A program made the position numbers and the translations under genes. Shown here one piece after another: positions 47,900-55,458 of a DNA stretch of 64,000 nucleotides. This DNA comes from Propionivibrio limicola. GTDB lineage: Bacteria; Pseudomonadota; Gammaproteobacteria; Burkholderiales; Rhodocyclaceae. Position 1 is the stretch's first letter, and each line of letters opens with the position of its first letter. Below the pieces are notes generated by a model, which saw only the letters and a program-made list of their open reading frames with translations, was not told the DNA's origin and made no database searches. The stretch spans positions 26,803-90,802 of the forward strand of contig NZ_SSSR01000010.1 in NCBI RefSeq assembly GCF_009469695.1. The letters run 5' to 3'.

Positions 47900-49155
47900 A
47901 ACGTGTTCCTTCGGCTCCGTCTCTTGATTTGGCTCGGCTCTCTGAAACTGAGCTTTCGGATATTTACCAAAGTGTTCTGGCTACTCGCGCACAAGCGGAA
48001 GCGAACATTCGCACTTTCAGAGCGGCAGCCGCCGAAGGGGCCCCCGCTTGCGGGGTAGTGTCGGCGGCTGCCGCTTCTGCCCCCGCTACTAACAGGGGGG
48101 GAAAGTCCGAAGAAACGCGCAAAACGATTGCCGCCACCCTCGTTCTGGAAGACGGAAAAATTCTTGAAATTCCGGCGCGGAGAACGTGGGGAGGTTCCGA
48201 AGCCTTCTTGGATTGGGTCAATTTCACAACCGACGAATCGGATTTCTTTTTTGGCCTTGTTCCGGTCACGGATGAACAGTTTATTGATCGGGTGTCTTGT
48301 AGGCTCAAGGAAATTTTGGGTTATGGCATAACCAAGCAAAGAGACGCGGGCGCGAACTTTTATCACCGTTCCTACGTTCTTGGTGACGCCTACGGCATGG
48401 TTTGCCATGGGGGTCAGCGCGATACCGTTCTGGTGATGATCTCCGGCGAAGGTTGTGCAGCAGCGCGGGAAGGGTGGGAGCAACGGCTTTATGACTTCCT
48501 TTCCAAGCAGTGCGGTACCAGGGCGAAGCTGACTCGCGTTGATCTGGCGCACGATGATTATCAAGGTGCGACCTATTCTGTTGATCGGGCTGATGCTGAT
48601 TTTGACGCTGGTTTGTTCAATACCGGTGGTCGAAATCCGAATCATGAGTATCGCGGCAATTGGAAACGCCCAACTGGCAAGGGTCGAACGCTTTATATCG
48701 GCAAACGAGAAAACGGCAAATTTGCCCGAATCTATGAAAAGGGTCGCCAGCTGGGTGACAAAAACAGCGAGTGGGTACGCATCGAAGTTGAAATGAAGGC
48801 AGTCAATCGCCTGCTCGAATTCGAAATTCTTCTGTATCCCGGTCGTTATTTGGCAGCGGCTTATCCGGCATTTGGCTGGATATCTGAGCATCAGGAACGA
48901 ATCGTCACCACTCAGAAGAAAACTGAAATCACCTACAAGTCGATTGTTGATTGGCTCAAGCGTCAGTGCGGGCCAGCGATCAACGTAATGATGGCCATCG
49001 AAGAAAACGCTGATGTGGTCATCCAAAAAATCATCCGTGACGCGATACCGGCACGAATGAAAGTTCCGTTCTGGCAAACGGCTGGTGAATCCATCCATGA
49101 GCAAGAGCGCTATTACCTGCCCAAAGATGTTGTCGACGCCATGTGGATGGCATAG
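47896..49155 (+). CDS. Inovirus replication initiator, Rep_trans/RstA-like
   Basis: The 419-residue protein contains the Rep_trans motifs TRVDLAHDDYQG, FARIYEKGRQLG and SEWVRIEVEMK, as in RstA of CTXphi and related phages. It should nick the double-stranded form at the plus origin and start rolling-circle replication. The start is set by the ATGA overlap with the preceding ORF; the frame remains open upstream to 47827. The tail YLPKDVVDAMWMA is followed 47 bp later by the ssDNA-binding gene. Confidence 0.86.
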   Translation: MKRVPSAPSLDLARLSETELSDIYQSVLATRAQAEANIRTFRAAAAEGAPACGVVSAAAASAPATNRGGKSEETRKTIAATLVLEDGKILEIPARRTWGGSEAFLDWVNFTTDESDFFFGLVPVTDEQFIDRVSCRLKEILGYGITKQRDAGANFYHRSYVLGDAYGMVCHGGQRDTVLVMISGEGCAAAREGWEQRLYDFLSKQCGTRAKLTRVDLAHDDYQGATYSVDRADADFDAGLFNTGGRNPNHEYRGNWKRPTGKGRTLYIGKRENGKFARIYEKGRQLGDKNSEWVRIEVEMKAVNRLLEFEILLYPGRYLAAAYPAFGWISEHQERIVTTQKKTEITYKSIVDWLKRQCGPAINVMMAIEENADVVIQKIIRDAIPARMKVPFWQTAGESIHEQERYYLPKDVVDAMWMA

Positions 49156-49202
49156 ACGCGATCAACGGGAAACCACGCATCAATCATTCAGGAGAAAAAA
49201 CC

Positions 49203-49487
49203 ATGCTGCAACGTTATCAAGTGCTCGGCTGTAAAGGCTTCAAGGGTGAAGTTGAAGGAACGAATTACGACTCAACGACGCTTTATGTCGTGATGCCGGT
49301 CAGCAAGAAAGCTGGGACCGAAGCCGGTTTTAACGTTACGCCGATGAAATACGGCAAAGAAGAAGAGTTTCAGAAAATTAAAGGGCTTCCCTTCCCGATC
49401 ATGGCGGAGCTTGAAATTGAACTTACAACCAAGGGCGCGGAATGTGTTGATTTCAAGCCGGTTGCAAGGACTGAGCCGCAGAAATAG
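49203..49487 (+). CDS. Inovirus ssDNA-binding protein
   Basis: The 94-residue protein (YQVLGCKGFKGEVEGTNYDS, ELEIELTTKGAECVDFKPVA) lies immediately after Rep, the normal place of the phage ssDNA-binding protein, and has the matching length and beta-rich pattern. It would coat progeny single strands before coat assembly. AGGAG precedes the ATG at 49203. Confidence 0.72.
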   Translation: MLQRYQVLGCKGFKGEVEGTNYDSTTLYVVMPVSKKAGTEAGFNVTPMKYGKEEEFQKIKGLPFPIMAELEIELTTKGAECVDFKPVARTEPQK

Positions 49488-49496
49488 GGCTAAGCC

Positions 49497-49694
49497 ATGA
49501 CACCCGAACTGCGGCGTGTGTACGTGATTCAAGACAAGGAAACAGGAATGTTTCTGCATCTTGATCTGTACCTCACGCGTTCGCTGAAAGAGGCGGGGAG
49601 GGCGCCGGATCTTGAATGCGCCCACGAAACCGCTCTTCTGAATCTCGATGGTCCGTATGAGATTCATTCTTTCTGGGAAGAAGAGAGGTTGTGA
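49497..49694 (+). CDS. Small phage protein, unknown
   Basis: The 65-residue frame (ELRRVYVIQDKETGMFLHLD, CAHETALLNLDGPYEIHSFW) lies nine bases after the ssDNA-binding gene in the same direction. It is soluble and acidic. I do not recognise it. Confidence 0.6.
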   Translation: MTPELRRVYVIQDKETGMFLHLDLYLTRSLKEAGRAPDLECAHETALLNLDGPYEIHSFWEEERL

Positions 49695-49725
49695 TGGTGG
49701 TTCGGACTTCAGGAGGCGGCGTGAT

Positions 49726-49860
49726 ATGTGCAATTTGCAAATGATCGAACGCCTTCTCTATTTGTTTCTCGCGTTTTTCTTTGGCGGCGCGGTCTTTAGC
49801 GGGCTGTTTTTGGTTAGCAATCGGCTAGAACGCGAACTCAAAAAGGATCGTAATGCTTGA
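49726..49860 (+). CDS. Small phage membrane protein
   Basis: The 44-residue frame (CNLQMIERLLYLFLAFFFGG, AVFSGLFLVSNRLEREL) has one hydrophobic helix and a charged C-terminus. AGGAGG lies nine bases before the ATG. It may be a minor coat or assembly protein. Confidence 0.55.
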   Translation: MCNLQMIERLLYLFLAFFFGGAVFSGLFLVSNRLERELKKDRNA

Positions 49861-50029
49861 AAACACGCCAAAGCACGGTCAGCACGAAGCCCCAAAACAG
49901 GTAGTACCAGAAGGAGGGCTGTTTTTCTTCCTCGATGTGGTTGGTCTTTGGCGTTCCGGGCTTTTTATCGTACTTGCTTGTGTAGTCCAGTTTCCGGGCA
50001 CGTACATAGTCGCGGTCTTGAATTCCCAT
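49838..50029 (-). CDS. Small membrane protein on the opposite strand
   Basis: The 63-residue frame (DRDYVRARKLDYTSKYDKKP, SFWYYLFWGFVLTVLWRVFK) has a charged N-terminus and one hydrophobic helix. It fills an otherwise empty 200-bp gap inside the phage operon and runs against it. Its codons favour C and G at third positions, unlike the phage genes around it. The plus-strand frame (49853-50065) is an alternative. The ribosome site is weak. Confidence 0.45.
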   Translation of the reverse strand: MGIQDRDYVRARKLDYTSKYDKKPGTPKTNHIEEEKQPSFWYYLFWGFVLTVLWRVFKHYDPF

Positions 50030-50061
50030 AATGATTCCTTCGTTCTTCGGAGCTTTCGGAT

Positions 50062-50205
50062 ATGACAGAGGCAGATTATGCCCTGCTCGGCATCGACGCT
50101 GCCACTATTCTTGTCGTGTGGTCGTGGGGTTTCGGTTCTGTAATTCTTATGTGGTTTTTCGGCTATTGCGTTGGCGCGGCAAAGACCATCATTCGCAAGG
50201 CCTAA
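50062..50205 (+). CDS. Small phage membrane protein, minor coat candidate
   Basis: The 47-residue frame (MTEADYALLGIDAATILVVW, then SWGFGSVILMWFFGYCVGAA and KTIIRKA) has an acidic N-terminus, one hydrophobic helix and a basic C-terminus. That matches the pVII/pIX type of minor coat protein. It is just upstream of the coat gene. Confidence 0.6.
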   Translation: MTEADYALLGIDAATILVVWSWGFGSVILMWFFGYCVGAAKTIIRKA

Positions 50206-50267
50206 CAGGTTTCGCATTTTGCGGAAGCGCACCGGGGCGCATTCCCGGCTTTTAAGGAGTTGTACAA

Positions 50268-50402
50268 ATGGCTGATATTTTCGCTGCTGTTGATTTCACG
50301 ACCGTTCTTGCGTTTGTTACTGCTACGGGTGTTGCTGTTATCGGTATTGCGATGGCCTTCAAGGGTATTGATCTCGGCAAGCGTGGCGTTAAGAAGGGCT
50401 AA
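50268..50402 (+). CDS. Leaderless major coat protein candidate
   Basis: The 44-residue frame (MADIFAAVDFTTVLAFVTAT, GVAVIGIAMAFKGIDLGKRG, VKKG) has the coat-protein plan: short acidic N-terminus, one membrane helix and a basic C-terminus that binds DNA. There is no signal peptide, as in phage Pf3. AAGGAG lies 9 bp before the ATG at 50268. Strong translation and position before the adsorption protein support the call. Confidence 0.75.
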   Translation: MADIFAAVDFTTVLAFVTATGVAVIGIAMAFKGIDLGKRGVKKG

Positions 50403-50406
50403 TGCC

Positions 50407-50502
50407 ATGACCGGCGCACTCGTAGCTCTGTTTTGGTCGTTGATTGCAGTAATCGGGGCTATGAGTGCTCTTGCTTTTCTGTTCGGGATGCGGGGGCAGT
50501 AA
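50407..50502 (+). CDS. 31-residue phage membrane peptide
   Basis: The frame MTGALVALFWSLIAVIGAMS ALAFLFGMRGQ (broken here only for length) has one hydrophobic helix. It lies 4 bp after the coat gene, and its stop overlaps the adsorption gene start (TAATG). It may be a minor coat protein. Confidence 0.55.
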   Translation: MTGALVALFWSLIAVIGAMSALAFLFGMRGQ

Positions 50503-51950
50503 TGCGGCACCTTCGAAACCTTGTTTATCTCCTGCTCGGCATCGTGCTGTCGGGTTTTTTAATGAGTAATTATGCTCATGCGGCTATATGGACTTCTGCG
50601 GATGGTCTAACGGCTCTTATTCGCGATTCGTCGGGGCGCGTGCAAACGGTACGTTTTCCGGGTGTTCCTTCTGTAACAGGTACGGCTACAGGCGCAATCA
50701 TTTCAGGTTCTATTCCGACGACTATTTCAGGCGGTAAAATTCCTGTTTCGGTGCCATATAACGTTGGTCGGGCTGTTGGAAAGGGCGTTTTGGCTCGTCT
50801 AGCGGTTGGGACGTTAACTGGTACAGTTGTCGGTATGGCGGCTGAAGCTGGCATTTCGGCTCTTATTGATGCGGCGGGTTACGAATGCGATTATAGCGGT
50901 TGTCGTTACAAGGAGCAGCCGAGTAGCGTTGTAGGTCAATACATTGACGCGCCTGCAATTAGTGTTCCGAAACAGTTCCATTCGCGCACTACTGATGTGT
51001 GGGCGTCATTTGTTGACGGACCGGATGCGGTGTCTTGTAAAGGTCCGGGCCAGACTCTTTATAACAGTTCGTCGCCGTGTCCAACCGGCACGGTGCAGGA
51101 GCATTTATATCGTTGTTCACAATGTTCGCCGGGGTTTACAAAAGATGTTATCGAATTGATTCCTGAGCATAACGAATGTCCGACGGATTATTTTTATTTT
51201 GGTGATGGTGTTTGTAAAAAGTTTGTTTGTCCTGATGGTTATCTCCGGGAGGGTGATACAACGACCTGTACCAAGCAAGTCGCTACGGGGCCGGTTTCGG
51301 AAGAGGTTGTCGCTGATGCCATTGCCCCCGGTATTACGCCTGAGCAGTCGCAAGAGATTGCGCAACAAGCCGTAAATAATAATTTGCCAATGGAAACGGA
51401 TAGCCCGGTTGTTAATGGTCCGGCATCGGTTACATCCAACCCGGTTAGCACCACGACCAGTACTACTATTAATAATCAGACCGTCAATAACACGACGACG
51501 ACTACGACAACGGTCTACAACGTTTACAACGGTGATACGGTGACTACTACTGCGAAGGACACAACGACTACGACTCAGCCGGATGGAACGACCGTTACCA
51601 CGACGGAAGATGTGGCCGAAACCGACGTTGAAAGTAGCGTTTCAGATACCGAACTTCCGGAATTGCCCAAGCTCTACGAGCCGAAATACCCTAATGGTTT
51701 AACCGGTGTCTGGAATGAAAACATCGAAGCCATTAAGGCCACTCCGTTGTTCAGCCTTCCACAAGTATTTGCGCCGACGGGTATAGATTCCGGTACGTGT
51801 CCCGTCTGGAGGCTGTCCGCCAATCTCGGTCCGAATATGAACTACGGGACATTCGATATTTCCCCGCCATGCATGATCTGGCCGTTTCTTAAAGCGATTA
51901 CGATCATCGGGTCTTTGATTCTCGCTCGCGCTTTGATCTTCGGGGGTTAA
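50502..51950 (+). CDS. Inovirus adsorption protein (pIII-like, TspB-type)
   Basis: The 482-residue protein has a signal peptide (RNLVYLLLGIVLSGFLMSNY, cut near AHA), a cysteine-containing N-terminal domain, a central Thr/Asn-rich linker (TTTTTTVYNVYNGDTVTTTA) and a C-terminal anchor (FLKAITIIGSLILARALIFG). This matches the minor coat proteins that bind the host pilus. Similar proteins in Neisseria phages are annotated TspB. The start is the TAATG overlap at 50502; the frame remains open upstream to 50433. Host range should depend on this gene. Confidence 0.8.
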   Translation: MRHLRNLVYLLLGIVLSGFLMSNYAHAAIWTSADGLTALIRDSSGRVQTVRFPGVPSVTGTATGAIISGSIPTTISGGKIPVSVPYNVGRAVGKGVLARLAVGTLTGTVVGMAAEAGISALIDAAGYECDYSGCRYKEQPSSVVGQYIDAPAISVPKQFHSRTTDVWASFVDGPDAVSCKGPGQTLYNSSSPCPTGTVQEHLYRCSQCSPGFTKDVIELIPEHNECPTDYFYFGDGVCKKFVCPDGYLREGDTTTCTKQVATGPVSEEVVADAIAPGITPEQSQEIAQQAVNNNLPMETDSPVVNGPASVTSNPVSTTTSTTINNQTVNNTTTTTTTVYNVYNGDTVTTTAKDTTTTTQPDGTTVTTTEDVAETDVESSVSDTELPELPKLYEPKYPNGLTGVWNENIEAIKATPLFSLPQVFAPTGIDSGTCPVWRLSANLGPNMNYGTFDISPPCMIWPFLKAITIIGSLILARALIFGG

Positions 51951-51953
51951 GCG

Positions 51954-52298
51954 ATGGCTGCTTTGGCGCAAGGATTTACCTATCTTCTCGCAAAGATCGC
52001 GGCGGCACTGGAATGGATAGGCAAGTTGTTCGTTGCCTGTTTCGTCTCGCTGTTTGATATGGGCAAGGATTTGCTTTGCTGGTGTCTCGAACAGGTGCTC
52101 AGTATTACCGCCAGCGCGATCGGTGCTATTGATGTGTCCGGGATGCAGTCTCTTGGTTCGTGGTGGTCGGCGGTGCCAGCGGAAGTGCTCAACATCATGG
52201 GGCTTATTGGCTTCGGCTACGCAATGGGCATCATCGCTTCGGCCATCGGCATCCGCTTGGTGCTGCAATTGATCCCCTTTACTAGGTTGGGAAGCTGA
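51954..52298 (+). CDS. DUF2523 phage membrane protein (pVI-like)
   Basis: The 114-residue protein has three hydrophobic segments (QGFTYLLAKIAAALEWIGKL, FVACFVSLFDMGKDLLCWCL, IMGLIGFGYAMGIIASAIGI). DUF2523 lies between the adsorption protein and Zot in many inoviruses and is taken as the pVI equivalent. It starts 3 bp after the adsorption gene stop. Confidence 0.8.
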   Translation: MAALAQGFTYLLAKIAAALEWIGKLFVACFVSLFDMGKDLLCWCLEQVLSITASAIGAIDVSGMQSLGSWWSAVPAEVLNIMGLIGFGYAMGIIASAIGIRLVLQLIPFTRLGS

Positions 52299-52354
52299 TG
52301 AATTTGGATTACTGCGAAGATTTCGACGAGGACGAGGATTCGGAATATGATTAA
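52298..52354 (+). CDS. 18-residue acidic peptide, doubtful
   Basis: The frame MNLDYCEDFDEDEDSEYD overlaps the DUF2523 stop (TGATGA) and ends inside the Zot start region. It may be a leader that couples Zot translation, or chance. Confidence 0.25.
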   Translation: MNLDYCEDFDEDEDSEYD

Positions 52355-53609
52355 CTTGTTGCTCGGTCCTCCCGGTGGCGGCAAGTCGTATGAAGCGGTT
52401 GTGTATCACATTCTGCCGGCCCTTGCGAAAGGTCGGAAGGTCATCACGAATCTTCCGTTGGATTTGGAACGCATCGCCCAGCTTGATGCGTGCTATCTCG
52501 ATTTGATTGAAATTCGTATTAAAACGAAAGCGGTGAAGCCCGAAAAGGATTGGGATAAAGCGGAAAGTCTTTATAAAAAGTTTGGTATCGCGGCTAAAAC
52601 CGAATATTGGGTTGATCGTCCATTTGCTCATCCAGAGGACTACGGCGACGAATGGCGGCATCCTGAGACTGGATCGGGGCCGCTCTACGTAATTGACGAA
52701 TGCCATCTTGCTTTACCTCGAACCACTACAAAGATTGCTGTTGAAGAGTGGTTTTCCCTGCATCGGCACGAATCGGCGGACGTGCTCTTGATTACGCAGT
52801 CTTACGGGAAGGTTTCCAAGTCGGTTATTGATCTGGTGCAAGTCTGTTACCGGGTCAAGAAGGCAACAGCCTTTGGCAGCGCCAAAAAATACATCCGTAA
52901 AGTTCAAGACGGTGTGCGCGGCGAGGTCGTCAATACGTCTATCCGGGAATACCAGAAGCGTTATTTCGGCCTATACAAAAGTCATACTCGCGGTGGCGGT
53001 GCCGAACTTGCCGCCGAGGATATTGTGCCGATCTGGAAGCGTTGGCCGTTCCTTGGTGCGGCGTTTTGCTTGATTTTGTTTGTTGGCGTGCTGGTTGTGA
53101 ATGGGGGTTTCCCTAACCCGATGAAAACCAAGCTTTCTGAAGATGGCAAGCGGTCGAAAATTGTAAAGCGAGAGGGTGATCCTATGGTCTCGGCAGCCCC
53201 GACGCCTTTACCGTCCATCGGGGCCGTACCGGCTACCGATGCGCCAGCCGCCAACGTATCTCTTGCTGTTGCGGCCAATCCAGAGCCGGAAGGCCATCCG
53301 TACGCCGGTCGTACCTTGCATTTGGTTGGTCGGATGGTTGCTCGTGGGAAGAGCTTCTATCAGTTTGTTGTGGCGCAAAACGGTCAGCGTGTGTCCGATG
53401 TAACGGGCGAAGAACTGCAATATCTTGGCTATGAGGTTAAGACCGGCACTGGCTGCGCCGCTCAGGTGCGCTATGGTGATTGGGCGACTTGGGTTATTTG
53501 TGATGCTCCTCAGGTGGCTATTTTTGAGAATAAGGGCAAGACCGGTAAGGACGCCAAGAAAGAGGGCGACTCCGGCAAGACGGCGAATGCCGCACCTGAT
53601 CCGGCATGA
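52347..53609 (+). CDS. zot: Zot-family assembly ATPase (gpI)
   Basis: The 420-residue protein has Walker A GPPGGGKS (residues 7-14), Walker B LYVIDECH, and a membrane helix (FLGAAFCLILFVGVLVVNGG) near residue 240 that splits the cytosolic ATPase from a periplasmic C-terminus (HPYAGRTLHLVGRMVARGKS). The phage protein I drives virion assembly and export through the inner membrane. The symbol refers to the Zot/gpI family. A terminator follows. Confidence 0.9.
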   Translation: MINLLLGPPGGGKSYEAVVYHILPALAKGRKVITNLPLDLERIAQLDACYLDLIEIRIKTKAVKPEKDWDKAESLYKKFGIAAKTEYWVDRPFAHPEDYGDEWRHPETGSGPLYVIDECHLALPRTTTKIAVEEWFSLHRHESADVLLITQSYGKVSKSVIDLVQVCYRVKKATAFGSAKKYIRKVQDGVRGEVVNTSIREYQKRYFGLYKSHTRGGGAELAAEDIVPIWKRWPFLGAAFCLILFVGVLVVNGGFPNPMKTKLSEDGKRSKIVKREGDPMVSAAPTPLPSIGAVPATDAPAANVSLAVAANPEPEGHPYAGRTLHLVGRMVARGKSFYQFVVAQNGQRVSDVTGEELQYLGYEVKTGTGCAAQVRYGDWATWVICDAPQVAIFENKGKTGKDAKKEGDSGKTANAAPDPA

Positions 53610-53663
53610 CGAGAAGAGGAAGAGGGATCTTGCTTGCGGGGCATTTTCTTTTGAGTATTTGAC

Positions 53664-53692
53664 AAAAAAGCCCGGAAAACCGGGCTTTTTTG
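53664..53692 (+). terminator. Rho-independent terminator after zot
   Basis: The stem AGCCCGG/CCGGGCT (53669-53675 and 53680-53686) has an AAAA loop and is flanked by A and T runs. It works in either direction, so it may serve the convergent minus-strand genes too. Confidence 0.85.
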
Positions 53693-53706
53693 TGTGGTCG
53701 CAAGAA

Positions 53707-53901
53707 TTAGGCTGCTTTGGCGATTGGCTCCGGCGATGACTCGCGTTTGCTTGCATTAAGCACTTCGACGCCAATAACGGTTCCGTTGTCGTCAAAATCA
53801 AGAATAATTCCCGGCTGCACCTCTTCGGATTCAATGATTTTCTTTGTTTCATTTAGCCGGATGTAGAGTGCATCCACTTCTGGGTCGTAATCGAATCTCA
53901 T
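53707..53901 (-). CDS. DUF2283 protein
   Basis: The 64-residue protein (MRFDYDPEVDALYIRLNETK, PGIILDFDDNGTVIGVEVLN) fits DUF2283. Its start overlaps the DUF4258 gene stop by four bases. The pair is often found together and is suspected to be a toxin-antitoxin module, with DUF2283 as the antitoxin-like partner; this has not been shown here. Confidence 0.82.
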   Translation of the reverse strand: MRFDYDPEVDALYIRLNETKKIIESEEVQPGIILDFDDNGTVIGVEVLNASKRESSPEPIAKAA

Positions 53902-54149
53902 AATTTGCCTTTCGCTGCTCTGTCGAAATAAACCGTCACGACATGCGGCGGCTGTTTGGTCTGATTGTAGACCACTCGTAAAATACGGTTTCCGAATTCC
54001 GGGATTCGCCGGTAAGCGTAAATTAGAGTCGGATCGTTCTCGTGTCGTTCCACCAGTTGCGGATCATCCATTGTTGCTTGGACCCATGTGCGGTCAATTT
54101 CCCGTTCCTTCATGGCGTCTTCGGCGTGTTTGCTCAGAGTGAATTCCAT
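53898..54149 (-). CDS. DUF4258 protein, toxin-like
   Basis: The 83-residue protein (FTLSKHAEDAMKEREIDRTW, RRIPEFGNRILRVVYNQTKQ) fits DUF4258, a family with RelE/BrnT-like features. It precedes and overlaps DUF2283. Its position as cargo on the minus strand of the phage suggests a maintenance or superinfection role. Confidence 0.8.
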   Translation of the reverse strand: MEFTLSKHAEDAMKEREIDRTWVQATMDDPQLVERHENDPTLIYAYRRIPEFGNRILRVVYNQTKQPPHVVTVYFDRAAKGKL

Positions 54150-54162
54150 GGGCGCGAGTCTA

Positions 54163-54402
54163 TCACTGGAACATTGGAATCTGCGCGAGGCTGTTTAGTT
54201 CAAGTACCAGTTGGCGCGGCTTCTTGAATGGTGATTTTACGATTGTGTGCCAACCGAGTCGGGCCGTTTTGAGCATAGACTTAAGCCGTTTTTTCGTCTC
54301 GATTGCGGCATCGAGAACGGCGAGGGCGACCGTAGCGAAGTCGAAAGCGCTTTGGCGCTCCCGGAACTCTGCCTTCATCTGGTATGCCCTCGAAAATCTC
54401 AT
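54163..54402 (-). CDS. Small hypothetical phage protein
   Basis: The 79-residue frame (FSRAYQMKAEFRERQSAFDF, ATVALAVLDAAIETKKRLKS) is helical and basic. AAAGG lies before the ATG. It is 13 bp upstream of the DUF4258 gene in the same direction. Not recognised; it may be cotranscribed with the pair. Confidence 0.4.
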   Translation of the reverse strand: MRFSRAYQMKAEFRERQSAFDFATVALAVLDAAIETKKRLKSMLKTARLGWHTIVKSPFKKPRQLVLELNSLAQIPMFQ

Positions 54403-54983
54403 GGTTTTTGCCTTTCAAATCCACCGGAGCCCTTGAGCGACCCCGCGTTGGTTTCTGTTTCCTGCCTGTAGAACCCCGCTTTATCCGCCGTCTGCCCTTT
54501 TCGCTTGCCCCGAAGGGTCGCCCGAACTCGTTTTGCCTCTGGCGAACCTTCTTTTCATGGCTCGCAAGAAAGCATGACAGCCGGAATGGAGCGAAGCGGA
54601 ATGGAGGGAACCCGAAGGGCTGGCGTGATTTGTTGCTTGCCTTCTAATATCGGAAGGGCGATGGGCAAGCGAAAAGGGCTGATGGCGCGCTGAGCGTTTC
54701 AGGCAGGAAACAGCACCGAGGCGCAGCCTCGCTAACTGGCGCGAAGCGCCGGTGCTTTCGTCTGTTTTGGCTTTTTCGTTCCTCTCGATAAAACCGGCGC
54801 GTCCGGTATTCACCTTCGTTAGATGTCGTGCCCCCTGTCTCGCGTTGGCGTCGATGATCGCGTCCAGCGATCACCCGAAGGGCAAGCACGGATTCATCGT
54901 GCGCCGTCCAGCCAACCCGCGAAGCGGGACAGGGGGCGCGCAAAAAATCTATAAAATCTGCTTTTCATTTTTTGGGGCTTGTA
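54403..54983. other. Phage intergenic region with large inverted repeats
   Basis: This 581-bp gene-free region holds nested perfect arms: 54455-54468 with 54700-54713 (14 bp) and 54494-54510 with 54663-54679 (17 bp). A second imperfect hairpin pairs GCCCCCTGTCTCGCGTTGGC (54831-54850) with 54911-54937, and contains GATCGC/GCGATC inside. Filamentous phages keep packaging signals and origins in such regions. Confidence 0.75.
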
Positions 54984-55229
54984 ATGCCTGATTGGTCTGG
55001 TGATCTTCGGAATCTTTATTGGTTTCTGCGTTATCGTCGTTCATGGGATTCGGCGGGGGTGCGTCGTTACTACCGCAAGATCGGTAAAGAAAAACGCCGG
55101 CTTCTGGATGAAGTCGGCGTCGATCAGGAGGAACTGCGTTTGTTGTGTCGTTTTTTAGCTAATCCGCGTAACAGAAGGGCCGAAGAAAGGTGGTTAGCGT
55201 ATCGCAAGTTGCTTTTATCCAATTCGTGA
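54984..55229 (+). CDS. Small basic phage protein next to attR
   Basis: The 81-residue protein (MPDWSGDLRNLYWFLRYRRS, DEVGVDQEELRLLCRFLANP, RRAEERWLAYRKLLLSNS) is soluble and basic. Its stop lies 12 bp before the right dif-like site. The same gene begins, then is deleted, in the left remnant. Not recognised. Confidence 0.55.
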   Translation: MPDWSGDLRNLYWFLRYRRSWDSAGVRRYYRKIGKEKRRLLDEVGVDQEELRLLCRFLANPRNRRAEERWLAYRKLLLSNS

Positions 55230-55240
55230 TTCGTTTTGTA

Positions 55241-55268
55241 ATTTAACATAATACAAATTATCCGCTTA
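55241..55268 (-). promoter_or_regulatory. Right dif-like Xer recombination site (attR)
   Basis: The plus strand has ATTTAACATAA, central TACAAA and TTATCCGCTTA. Read in reverse the last arm is TAAGCGGATAA, sharing GCG.ATAA with the E. coli XerC arm. The chromosome-facing XerC arm here is closer to dif than the left one. Confidence 0.78.
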
Positions 55269-55458
55269 TCTAAAACCCAAACAGACGAAGAATCAACAAA
55301 CTGAAAAAAAGCTACGTCTCTTCGTCGAAATTGATTTCCGGGCAATTGCGTCGGCGTCGCTGATAGGCTAGCCTTCGTCACTCTTGTCGAGCTTAACGGC
55401 CGACAAGCACAAGAACGTTAATTGGGTGGGTACGTAGAACTAAAGGGGGTGTTTCGAT

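Larger units (their letters stand above)
47212..55268. mobile_element. Inovirus prophage integrated at dif
   Basis: The element lies between two dif-like sites and has the filamentous-phage order: repressor, Rep, ssDNA-binding protein, small membrane and coat proteins, adsorption protein, DUF2523, Zot. It has no integrase, transposase or lysis gene. Its unit length is 8,029 bp. The cargo at the right is on the other strand. GC and codon bias are lower at third positions than in the flanks. Confidence 0.88.

Noticed and set aside
47884..49104. 406-codon open frame opposite rep
   Set aside because: The plus strand has clear Rep_trans motifs and a coupled start; the minus frame has no recognisable domain.
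49853..50065. 70-codon plus frame in the phage
   Set aside because: It begins at an overlapping ATG, but its composition looks like the reverse of the minus-strand membrane ORF; kept only as an alternative.
51699..52706. 335-codon open frame opposite the DUF2523 and zot genes
   Set aside because: The plus strand carries a Walker ATPase and the normal inovirus order.
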